Assembly (NCBI RefSeq): GCF_020360975.1
Contig: NW_025408699.1
Coordinates: forward strand, 1 to 64,000
From: Hirsutella rhossiliensis
Lineage: Eukaryota; Ascomycota; Sordariomycetes; Hypocreales; Ophiocordycipitaceae
Reading direction: 5' to 3'
Length of the DNA: 64,000 nt
Shown piece after piece: positions 10,837-21,600 of the stretch. The notes below the pieces were generated by a model. That model was not told the origin of the DNA and ran no database searches. It was given only the letters and a program-made list of their open reading frames with translations. The position numbers were made by a program, and so were the translations under genes. Within the stretch, counting starts at the first letter, position 1. Each line of letters starts with the position of its first letter.

Positions 10837-13800
10837 CTAATTCTCGTACATTCGTCTCGTTTCTACGGCCAAGTTCTTAAGTCTCTGCATTCCATCAACT
10901 ATGGCCTGATCCAGCCCATTGCCAATGAAATCATGCTGTCTCACGGGACCGAGAAGCTTGATGCCCCGAAGCGTAGTGCACCTGGACAGTTGCACATAGA
11001 GGCTCGTAAAATTGCATTTGGAGGGTTCCCCATTGGTCACACGATTTCCACGTAGCTCCAAAGTACTTCGACGAACGTTTTACCCTGGGCCTTGTAATCG
11101 GTAAGAACAAACGCTGGTGCCACGGGTAATCCACGTCGTGTGCATCTTGCTGACAAGAATTTGAAGTGAGAGTTAGTCGAATCGAGCGTATGTGACATGG
11201 GTCGGATGAGCACGGTCCCCAACGGCAGGGACGGTATCGCCAACGTTTTCGTCTCTTGAGACTGCAGAAGAATGCCTAGCGGTGGCCCGAAGTGGATTGT
11301 CACGTCATCTGCCAAGTAGTATCCTGGGTGATTGGGATCGAGTATAACGTCCACGGCAGTAAACTCGGCTCCGTTGACAACTTTCAAGCCAGTATAGATG
11401 TTCTTGTTCACAACCACCGGCATACCTTGGGCGTAGAAAAAGACACCAGGGACTTTGCAGACAGAGTCATCACCTTGTCCAATGGTTTGTGCTATGATGT
11501 TTGGAGAAAGCGTGCCGTTGCGCCAGGTGTGAGTCGAGATAAAGATACGGATATGTTGCTTGTTGAAGCGCGCCCAGCCTACGACAGCTTCCATGTTGAG
11601 GGCCCAGCGGGTGCGGTTCAGCGGCGTTATAGCACGCAAACCATTGTCGAAGGTGATTTGGGAGCGTCCTACAATGTTGGCGTTGAGCAAGTCGAGGTCT
11701 TGCCGTGTCTGCCGCCCGTCACGAACTCGATCCAGGAGTGCGCCGAGTTGGGGATCGTCGCGTGCCCGGACCTGGTCTTCGAGGAGCACAACGGTTTTGA
11801 ACAGATGCCACAATCTACAGCCGCTATGGTGAGAGACGGTCGCTTGTCGCAGAGGTGCCTGGGTTCCGTCCGGCGGTCTATTGATCAGGAGGCTTGTTTC
11901 CGCACAGGGGCGAACTGGTAGAAGTCTCCCATCAGCAGAACTACAGGCATCCCACCAAATGGCTCGTCCGGACAGTCACGGAGTGCCTGGAGATGACGAC
12001 TGACGTTGTGCAGAGTGGCCCCCCCAAGCATACTGACCTCGTCAATCACGAGTACCAGCTTCTGTTTCCAGATCCATTTCTTCGCCTCCGAGAAAGGGGG
12101 AGGCGGTTTGTTTGGATCGCGATGGGAATCTAACCCACAGGCCGAGTGGATCGTCGTGCCGCCAATCTGGGCCGCCGAACTGCCCGATGTGCCGGTTATC
12201 TGCAGAAGATGTGGCTGGTTTCTCGCCGCGAACACGTCCTTCAGGGCATCGATGATCCTCGACTTTCCCGTGCCCCCCGGCCCGCCGGTATACTGGAGAT
12301 GTTGGCCAGCTGAGTCCGGATTAGCCGTATACCTGTCTAGAAATGCGCAAACGAGTTGAAGGGCCATGGTCTGTAGATAGTTCAGTGTGAAGGTGGCTGC
12401 GGTGGTGTGCCCCATCTCCGCGAAGCTAGTCGCCGGAGTGACGTCAACGAGCATTCGAGGGCCTTGTTCATTGAGGTCACTGCCTGTGAGCGCAGCGGCG
12501 GTGTCCATATCGCCGTAGCGAGCTAGGGTATCGTCGATGTCGGCGCCATTCGTGGATAGTACGGTGCCCTGAGAACCACCTCGATGTCGTCCAGCATTCG
12601 AAGATGCAACAGGTCTTGGGCCTTGGCTGCTGCTTGGACATCATCTCGAGATAATATTGGGAATTGGCACAAGGTGTCGCCTTGGTCGTGGGGTATATTG
12701 AGGTACAGATCCTCCTGACGTTGGACAAAAGGTTGTCCTCCAGCGAGGTTCCCCTTACGCACGTCGCGTATTAGATCCAAGAGGACGAGGAGTCCTTTGT
12801 GGCGTCAGTATTTTGCACGGAATTCCGCAAAATCTGGAGTAGAGCTGTGTAAGCCTGATGTTGAGCCATCGCTGGAGGCTCATCCTCGTAGTGGCCGTCG
12901 TCCAGTGGGTACTCAACGTCAATTGTGTCGTCACCCTCCGATCGACTGGCCCAGAGCTTCGTGTCTTTACGCGCGTCTTCGGCAGACTTTCTCAAAAGAC
13001 AAATGTTGGAGACATGGAAACGGAGGCGGGGACAAAGCCCGGCCCGATGCCTCGTCCATATGTCGGTTATATCGCCTTGGCTTTCAGAAACGAAGTTTTC
13101 CCAAGGGACGAATAACGCCAAATGTAGGACCGAATTTCTGCACAGGCTGTCAGACGGGGCCAAAATGTTGCTGGGGGGTTAGAGCGTACCGCTTAATATA
13201 CACTGGGTGATCGTCCTCATGGTCGTCGCTGATGTATCCTTGGAAGATCGGGACGGCGTACTGGTCTGGCCGTCGAAGCTTTGCATCCAGCCGTCACAGT
13301 CGGAATCCTGCCCATCGAGAAAATGTGAGAGTCGTCTTCACTCCGACTTTTCGACGCATCAAATGAATCATTGACATATAGTCGTACAGGCATAGGTCTC
13401 GTAGAACATGGCCCCGGTACGCGTACGCGTCCAGGTATAAAGGGTTCGCCCTCCTTGCCTCAGACGGATTGTCTCCGGGGCTGTTCAGCGTCCGTCAGCT
13501 CGCCGGCCTGATGGCGGAGATGTGCCCATAGCCGAAAGATTGCCCAATAGAGCGCCGTCAGGTTCAGGAAAGACCAATGCGGCACGTTGGTAAAGTCGGT
13601 GTCATATCCAAGGAGATGGTAACAGACCTCTACGGCCGAGAGTTGTCGCTCGGAGAAGATCCGATTTGCCGTTCTCATCAGGAATTGACGGCTTTCATTC
13701 AATACTGCCTGCTGCCTGTCGTCGGGCAGGGTGGGATCTGGTGCGCGAGACGTCGGACGACCGGCTTCGCGAAGTTGGCGGGCAACCTCGGCGGCAAGAG

Positions 13801-16778
13801 CAATGCGTTTCCACATCGGCGTATCCAGTTTGGTGGCGTAGTTCGTGATGTAGTACACCATGGCCAGGCCCTTGGTTTTGGTCAAGATCATCGAGACGTC
13901 ATGGTTATGACGAAGGCCGACCGCCAATGACTTGTTATACCGATTGACGAGTGGATGGTTGCGCCGGATCTGAAGCAAGCCGTCCTCTGTGAACCCTGTC
14001 TCGTCGACGATCTTCCACGGTGCTTTGAAGCGGCAGGCCGTCCGTCTCTGTGGATCTGCACCCTGTTCAACGATCCTTCAGAGAATACTTGAGGCAGGTG
14101 TACGTGTGGGAGTGCACTTGGCAACAGTACGCGATGAAGTTGGATTCGTCTTCGAAGGCCGCAGTGAGAGCCGAGGTGCTGGTCATGACCTCCTCCACGG
14201 GATGGATGGGCTTCCTCTGTTGTCGCAGGGTTTTCCAGCATCTTCATCTAAACACTCGTGAAAGACAGAGTCTACGTACCGGGTCACTGGGCACGGTATC
14301 CTTCTTCCGCAGGATTGGCCATATCGTCTACCAGGTTCGGTAACCGCATGTTGCCGTCCAGCCAGAGGAGTCCATGTAAGTGGAGGCTGCCTCGCTCGTT
14401 CGTTTCCACCGTGGCGTAGTAGTGGCTAATCTTTCCAAAGATCGATTCCTGGCCCGTGTTCACGTACTTGTCAAAGAATAAGGATATTTCTCGGTGGAAG
14501 AAGATGGCCGAGCTAACCGGATCCATGGTGCTGAGGGCGATTCTGTCGTACCTTTCACGGAGATCGGCTAAAAGCTCCATTGCAGAGTCATAATCGTGCA
14601 GCCTATGAATGGCAAGTTTCATCTTTATCGGATTATTAATGTCGTTGGGACTGATGGTAATCCAAACTGCAGGCATACCGGCCCAAATGTTAACAGCTTG
14701 TATCTTCCTCCGCATAAGCAAACGGGATTCGTTCGAGAGCGGCTGTGCGTGGCCAAAATCGACAGCTCGCGAAGCAAGACCGATATGTCAGGGTCCGACG
14801 TGGTCCTTGCCTCCCGCATCTCCGCCTCGGCTCTCTTCAGTCGGTCCTCGTTCAAGTTCGCATACGCTTGCTCGAGCCTGTGGAAGGAATCTTTAGCGAC
14901 ACGAACCATGCTGATGCGGCGGTTGGAGGAGCGAAGGAGGGTGTTGAATACTAAGAAACAAAAGACAGGATGGGTGGCAAATCGGCCTCCGTGCCGTTGC
15001 AATACGTATCTGGCCCAGTAATTAAGCGAGTGATTCGGACGACGGTCGGCAACAACGCTTTGTCGGCTGTGACTCGAGTCGCCCTTTGATTTCAGGCCAC
15101 CCTTCCCACGGAAAAAGCTTCGGAAATGTTCGAGGAAGAAATCTTCGTGCAAGTTGTCTGCAAAATCCGCACCACGCTCTACTCGGACAAACGGCTGGTC
15201 TCCCGCAGTTTGGACCTGCATAACGCACGGCACAGAGTTGCCATGTCGATCCGGATTGGCGTTGACGATGTCGGCCAGAAACGACAGTTTATCGGTCTCG
15301 GCGAAGGCAGCCGGTCCATTGAGAGAAACATGCCGGAAGCAGACATCTCACAGACGGCGTCAACTTCCAGGCCGATGGCAGCCGAGTCGGGGACAAGAGT
15401 CGCCGGCTCACCAGGGATGGTTGAGTCTGCTCGGGGACAGAGTACGATCTAAATCGCAGGATTCAGCCGCAAAGTGGGGTTGATCGAGTTCACCAGTTCA
15501 TCGATGCTTCTGAAGCTGTTTTCCTCAAGCCTCGATCAGTGTCCGTGACTATGTGGTCCGTTTGTGTCTTCTCAACGGTCGACGGTTCCTCCTTCGCATG
15601 CGGTCCATGATGACGGTCGGAACAGTGGAGCCGTCGGCATACTGCCAGCCATCTATCTCTGCTTGGTTAATTGCGATATCCTCGTAGAGCGGGTTGTTCC
15701 TTTGCAGCCATGCCAGGGCAGCTGCCACTCGAGATTTGCGCACTTGAAGCAGGTGTCTGACGTCTGCGGAGCCAGGCTTGCCAGACCGCTCCAAGAGACG
15801 TGGATGTTCTCAATGGCCTGCAGTAAGGGATGAGGAAGAACCGTGGCCACAAGATCATCCACTTTGTTCGGGAAGACGACGATGTGTCCTTTCACGTGCT
15901 TGCGGTAGCTGATTCCCGAACGGGTCTTGTTGTCGACCGTGAACTTGGTGATATAGCCAAAAGGTGCATGCAGGGCAATGAGTCTCTCTTCAACGGGGGA
16001 GAGGTCATCAAGCTCTTCGGGGTACCGATGTTCGCAACCGATGGCCATGTTGTTGACCGAGCAGGCTTTGGGCAGCCGTCCACTGTCGAAGCCGGCGCGA
16101 CACTCGCGGCACACGTCAACTCTGGCGCCCTCGTGTGACGGAAGGCACGCGCCACACTTCTGGACAGTCTTGGTCGCCTGCAGCATGGAGGGCGACAAGC
16201 GATCCCTCCACTGTATGGTGGCGAGTTCGCAAGGCGGTGTCTTCCTATAGCAGAAGACGCAGTGGGAAACCGGCAACGTCCGTTCCTCGGTAAACGCTTG
16301 GTAGAAAGATTTAGCAGCCTCTACCTGGAGGGCAACCGGAACTTCGTTGCACCAGGATCTTGTCGATGATGCCTGCTCCTTGACGCGGAAAGTGGCGTTG
16401 TAGTGATGCAGTATGGATTCGACAGAGTCTCGTTGAAGTTGAACGGTTTCTCGCATCGGCCGGGGTCTTTGGGGAGCGCCTTGGCTGCGTCGGCGGCGGA
16501 GTGAGAGGCGCTTGCTCTTGTCTAGGTCGTTTCGGTGATGGAGTGGCGGGCGGCGGCGTCTGTGCAGCAAATCGGGATTGAGCTTCACGGCGGCGGGTTC
16601 GGTCTTCGGCGCGCTGGCGGTCCATATCTCGCAAGACACGGAGGATCTCATCGTGGGGACTCTGGCAAGCGGTGAAGGGCGTTGTGGACCGGCGCCGATA
16701 GGACGCCTGCGATTCAAGATCCCTCAAGGTGCGGTGAACCTCTTCGGGTGCGACAGTGGCTGGGTGTTCTCGCGGCAT
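10837..16778 (-). pseudogene. RepHel of Helitron copy B, frameshifted
   Basis: The start MPREHPATVAPEEV is at 16778 and the stop at 10837. Domains in order: Pro/Arg-rich leader; CxxC pairs (CVFCYRK, CGACLPSHE, CRECRAG) about 16050-16260; DUF6570-like block 15790-16050; HUH motif with His codons at 14374-14382; tyrosine region YYITNYATK about 13825-13850; Walker A GGPGGTGKSR about 12255-12285; Walker B near 12035; motif GDFYQFAP near 11925; C-terminal SF1 motifs (DYKAQGKTF, LYVQLSRCTT) about 10960-11100. All expected motifs are present but in different frames. It shares with D a 1-nt loss near 15780, so at least that lesion predates the duplication. Confidence 0.87.
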
Positions 16779-16961
16779 GGTGCTGCGAACGAGAGCTGGG
16801 ACGAAGTGGGAGGAATGATCTGCTATGGCGCCCAGCAAGAATCCGGCGTTGGAAGATCAGAGGGCTCACGGAGTGCGTAGGTCAGGTCAAGACCCTTGGT
16901 CCCGCTGGTTGGTAGAAGAATGGCGGTCACGAAGTGAGGGCGAGCCGCCGACCGGCCGGAG
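16779..16961. promoter_or_regulatory. 5' leader of copy B
   Basis: This non-coding leader lies between the RepHel start and the 173-bp repeats. No TATA box or other motif stands out. It matches 27107-27294 in copy D. Confidence 0.3.
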
Positions 16962-17482
16962 CATGGCCGGAGCGGTCAGGCGGCCCGGGGAGAGGGGCCG
17001 GAGCGGGCAGCAGGAAGCAGTGGCTCTGTTTGGCCGGAAGTAGGTGGCAGTGAAGAGTGGCTGGGGAGCGCACGGGGCACCATGCGGTCCGTGTTTACGG
17101 AAGGGGCGGAAGGAAGAGCCTTTCGTTCCTCAAGGCCATGGCCGGAGCGGTCAGGCGGCCCGGGGAGAGGGGCCGGAGCGGGCAGCAGGAAGCAGTGGCT
17201 CTGTTTGGCCGGAAGTAGGTGGCAGTGAAGAGTGGCTGGGAGCGCACGGGGCACCATGCGGTCCGTGTTTACGGAAGGGCGGAAGGAAGAGCCTTTCGTT
17301 CCTCAAGGCCATGGCCGGAGCGGTCAGGCGGCCCGGGAGAGGGGCCGAGCGGGCAGCAGGAAGCAGTGGCTCTGTTTGGCCGGAAGTAGGTGGCAGTGAA
17401 GAGTGGCTGGGGAGCGCACGGGGCACCATGCGGTCCGTGTTTACGGAAGGGGCGGAAGGAAGAGCCTTTCGTTCCTCAAGGC
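16962..17482. repeat. ~174-bp tandem repeat, three copies, at the 5' end of copy B
   Basis: Units start at 16962, 17137 and 17310 (each beginning CATGGCCGGAGCGGTCAGGC). Each ends with AGCCTTTCGTTCCTCAAGG, which is the 5' terminal motif of the element on the other strand. Copy D has one unit only. Small indels in G runs distinguish the three units. A further ~115-bp unit of the copy C type (17486-17609) forms the outermost 5' end. Confidence 0.9.
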
Positions 17483-17881
17483 ACAGGTGGCGGTGAAGAG
17501 TGGCTGGTGGGCACGGAGCGGCATGCGGTCCGTGCGTAAGGGTAGAGGATGTGGAGGTGTGGCGAAGGGCGCGGAAGAAGGATCCTTTCGTCTCTTCGTT
17601 CCTCAAGGCACAGGAGACCGGCCCCTTTCAGGATCCGCCAATGCCTTGAGGAACGGGACTGAATTTGGTTCCACACTGGCAGGTCTGCTGAGACGATGAG
17701 GCTTGCTCCCGGTAGTGTGGCTGCTTGACGCCATTTTACCCCGCCACAACAAGGTGGGTTGAGGGCGGGCGGGGTAAGAACGCGGAGGTAACTTGTAAGG
17801 CCATCATCTCGAAGGGCAAAGGAGTCTGAACTGTTCGCGAATCATGCAGTAAAGTGTAACAGTTTGTTAAGAATCGACTCA

Positions 17882-18552
17882 ATGCCTCCGATTGATTACT
17901 CAAAGTGGGACAACATCGACACCGATTCGGAGCCAGAGGCATCGCCCCAGCAAGCGCCAGCAGCAAACCCACCCGCCGCCCACGCATGCCTCGCCGCCGA
18001 TGGGTACATCAGGTTTGAGGGAAACGCACAGCAAGTCGGGGCATGTCGAAGCTGTCATTGTCCGATGTGAGGCCGAGAAACGCAAGTTTCCCCTTTGGTC
18101 TGCCACTACAATCCCTGCGAATCATGTCGTGTTTTCGCAGTCGGTGCCGTCCGTCCCAGGGCTCATCGAGGTCCCGCTGGTCCTGGATCGGACGGGGACT
18201 CAGTCCGTCAACGAGGCAGACCTCGACAACCAGATTGCTACGTACCTCAATATTGATGCCAACTCCGGGTTTGCACCTCCAGACTGGCAGTCACAAGTTG
18301 GCACCGTCGTGGTCGCGCGCAAGGACAGGAAGCCATTTTATCCGCAGCATCTCGAAGGAGTGTGGATGTTCTGCGACCATATCCTGGACCTGTTCGGGAA
18401 GGAGACGGGCCGCCGAGGTGGCTTTACAGCCGCCAGGCGTTCGAGGAATGGTGGGTAAATTATTGTGAGGAGCAAAGCGCTTACGTCCAGGGAAGGGAGG
18501 GGAGCGAGATCCGGACGACTGGCGTGCGGTCCGGTCACCTTATGAAGTGTAG
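17882..18552 (+). pseudogene. captured host gene, fungal protein of unknown function
   Basis: Starts MPPIDYSKWDNIDTDSEPEA at 17882 and ends DDWRAVRSPYEV with a stop at 18550-18552. The middle part, with IPANHVVFSQSVP and NQIATYLNIDANSGFAPP, is compact and globular-looking. I recall similar uncharacterised proteins in Pezizomycotina but know no function. Three frame changes (about 17990-18045, about 18400, about 18510) prevent a full product of about 220 residues. It lies antisense to the RepHel of C and inside the element ends, which is the position of a cargo gene captured by a Helitron. No equivalent is present in B or D. Confidence 0.65.
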
Positions 18553-18617
18553 GACGTCTACGTGCCGCGTTACGACGTGCGAAAGGTCAAACTATAAGGA
18601 TGGTTAGTATACTAGCA

Positions 18618-21600
18618 CTACTTTTCGAAACCTTGGTCCTTGTATAACCGTCTCGTTTCCGCGGCCAAGTTCTTGAGTCTCTGCATTCCATCAAGAATGG
18701 CCTGATCGAGCCCATTGCCAATGAAGTCATGGTGTCTCACGGGATTAAGAAGCTTGATGCCCGAAGCGAGGTGCACCTGGATAGTTGCACATAGAGGCTC
18801 GTAAAATCGCACTTGGAGGGTTCACCATTGGTCACACGATTTCCACGCAGCTCCAACAGTACTTCGACGAATGTTTTACCCTGGGCTTTGTAATCAGTGA
18901 GAACGAACGCTGGTACAGCGGGCAGTCCACGTCGCGTGCATCTTGCGGATAAGAACTTGAAGTGAGTTAGTCGAATCAAGTGTATGCGACATGGGCCGGA
19001 TAAGTACTGTCCCCACCGGGAGGGACGGTATCGCCAAGGTCTTCGTCTCCTCGGACTGCAGAAGAATGCCGAGCGGCGGCCCGAAGTGGATGGTCACGTC
19101 ATCTGCCAAGCAGTATCCCGGGTGATTGGGATCGATTATCACGTCCACGGCAGTAAAGTCAGCCCCATTCACCACCTTCAGGCCAGTGTAGATGTTCTTG
19201 TTCACAACCACGGGCATGCCCTGGGCGTAGAAGAAGACGCCGGGGACTTTGCAGGCAGAGTCGTCGCCTTGTCCGATGGTTCGCGCTATGAGGTTTGGAG
19301 ACAGCGTGCCGTTGCGCCAGGTGTGAGTCGAGACAAAGATACGGATGTGCCGCTTGTTGAAGCGCGCCCAGCCCACAACAGCTTCCATGTTGAGGGCCCA
19401 CCGGGTGCGGTTCAGCGGCGTTATAGCGCGCAAACCATCGTGGAAGGTGATTTGCGAGCGTCCTACAATGTTGGCATTGAGCAAGCTCAGATCTTCATGG
19501 GTCTGGCGCCCGTTACGAACTCGATCCAGGAGTGCACGGAGCTGGGGATCGTTGCGTGCGCGGACTTGGTCTTCGAGGAGCACCACGGTTTTGAACAGAT
19601 GCCACAATCTGCAGCCGCTGTGGTGAGATATGGTCGCTTGTCGCAAGGGGGTCTCTGTTCGGTCCGGCGGTCTGATGATCAGTAGGCTTGTCTCCGCACG
19701 GGGCGAACTGGTAGAAGTCTCCCATCAGTAGAACGACGGGCATGCCGCCAAACGGTTCGTCCGGACAGTCACGGAGTGCCTGCAGGTAATGACTGACGTT
19801 GTGCAGAGTGGCTCCTCCCAGCATACTGACCTCGTCAATGACGAGCACCAGCTTCTGTTTCCAGATCCACTTCTTCGCCTCCGAGAAGGGGAGGCGGTTT
19901 GTTTGGATCGCGATGGGAATCTAACCCACAGGCCGAGTGGATGGTCGTGCCGCCAATCTGGGCCGCCGAACTGCCCGACGTGCCGGTTATCTGCAGAAGA
20001 TGCGGCTGGTTCCTCGCCGCGAACACGTCCTTCAGGGCATCGATAATCCTCGACTTTCCCGTGCCACCCGGCCCGCCGGTGTATTGAAGATGCTGACCCG
20101 CTGAGTCCGGATTGGCAGTATACTTGTCCAGAAACAGGCAAACGAGTTGAAGGGCCATGGTCTGTAGATAGTTCAGTGTAAAGCTGGCCGCGGCGGTGTG
20201 TCCCATCTCCGCGAAGCTAGTTGCCGGACTGACGTCGACAAGCATCCGAGGGCCTCGTTCATTGAGGTCGCTGCCCGGGAGCGCAGCAGGGGACTCCGTA
20301 TCGCCGTAGCGAGCTAGCGTATCGTCGATGTCGGCGCCATCCGCGGAAAGCATGGTCCCCTGGGAACCACCCTCAATGTCGTCTAGCATCCGAAGATGCA
20401 ATAGTTGTTGGGCCTTGGCCGCTGCCTGGACATCGTCTCGAGATATGGGAGTTGACACAAGGCGTCACCTTGATCATGGGGCATATTCCGGTACAGATCC
20501 TCTTGACGTTGGACAAAGGTTGCTCTTCTCCAGCCGGGTTCTCTTCGCACAGATCGTGTATTAAACCTCCAAGGACGGGGGAGTCTTTTGTGGCGTCCGT
20601 GTCCCGCACGGCATTTCGCAAAATCTGGAGAGCTCTGTAGGCCTGACGATGAGCCATCGCTGGAGGCTCTTCTTCGTATCGGCCATCGTCAAGCGGGTAC
20701 TCAACGTCAATTGTGTCGTCGCCCTCCGACCGACTGGCCCAGAGCTTCGCGTCCTTACGCGCGTCTTCGGCAGACTTTCTCAAAAGACAAATGTTAGAGA
20801 CGTAGAAACGGAGGCGGGGACAAAGGCCCGCTCGATGCGTCGTCCATATGTCGGTTATATCACCTAGGCTCTCAGAAGTGAAGTTTTCCCAAGGGACGAA
20901 TAACGCCAAATGTAGGACAGAGTTTCTACACAGAGTGTCAGACGGAGCCAAAACGGTGCCGGGGGTTAGAGCGTACCGCTTAATATAGACTGGGTGATCG
21001 TCCTCGTGGTCGTCGCTGATGTATCCTTGGAAGATCGGGACGGCGTACTGGTCGGGCCGTCGAAGCTTTTGCATCCAGCCTTCACAGTCTGAATCCTGGC
21101 CATCGAGAAAAATGAGAGTCATCTTCACTCCGACCATTTCGACGCACCAAGTGAATCATTGACATGTAGTCATACAGGCATAAGTCTTGTAGAACATGAC
21201 CGCGGTAGGCGTACGCCTCCAGGCATAATAGGGTTCGCCCTCCTTGCCTCAGAGGATTGTCTCTGGGGCTGTTCGGCGTCCGTGAGCTCGCCGGCCTGAT
21301 GGCGGAGATGCGCCCATAGCCGAAAGATTGTCCAGTATAGGGCCGTCAAGTTCAAGAAGGACCAATGCGGCACGTTGGTAAAGTCGGTGTCATATCCAGG
21401 AGGTGGTAACAAACCTCGACAGCCGAGAGTTGTCGCTCGGAGAAGATGCGATTTGCCGTTCTCATCAGGAATTGACGGCTTTCGTTCAATACCGCCTGGT
21501 GCCTCTCGTCGGGCAGGGCGGGACCTGGCGCGCGAGACGTCGGACGACCGGCCTCGCGAAGTTGGCGGGCAACCTCGGTGGCGAGAGCAATGCGCTTCCA

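Larger units (their letters stand above)
4161..17482 (-). repeat. left arm of large inverted duplication (copies A+B)
   Basis: This segment is repeated in reverse at 26934 to about 39660. Both arms contain the same two tandem elements, the same 12-nt spacer between them and the same 5' region. Between B and D, sampled stretches differ nearly only by single-base homopolymer changes. Between A and E there are more substitutions plus a ~305-bp deletion in E. To the left of about 5180 the A sequence departs from E. Confidence 0.85.
10692..17609 (-). mobile_element. Helitron2-like element copy B, complete ends
   Basis: The 5' end is at 17609 (GCCTTGAGGAACG) and the 3' end at 10692 (...CCGGTCTCCTG), with T outside both. 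The 13-bp 5' terminal repeat occurs inverted near the 3' end, 32 nt inside the terminus (10724-10736, plus-strand GCCTTGAGGAACG). Those 32 nt contain a short imperfect hairpin (GGACCCT gga AGGGGCC). This asymmetric TIR design with T outside fits the non-canonical Helitron2/Helentron group. Copy B has no cargo gene. Its 5' end directly abuts the 3' end of C. Confidence 0.8.

Noticed and set aside
17044..17496. 150-codon frame across the 174-bp repeats of copy B
   Set aside because: Open only because the GC-rich repeat lacks stops; the translation is a low-complexity repeat and the unit number differs in D.
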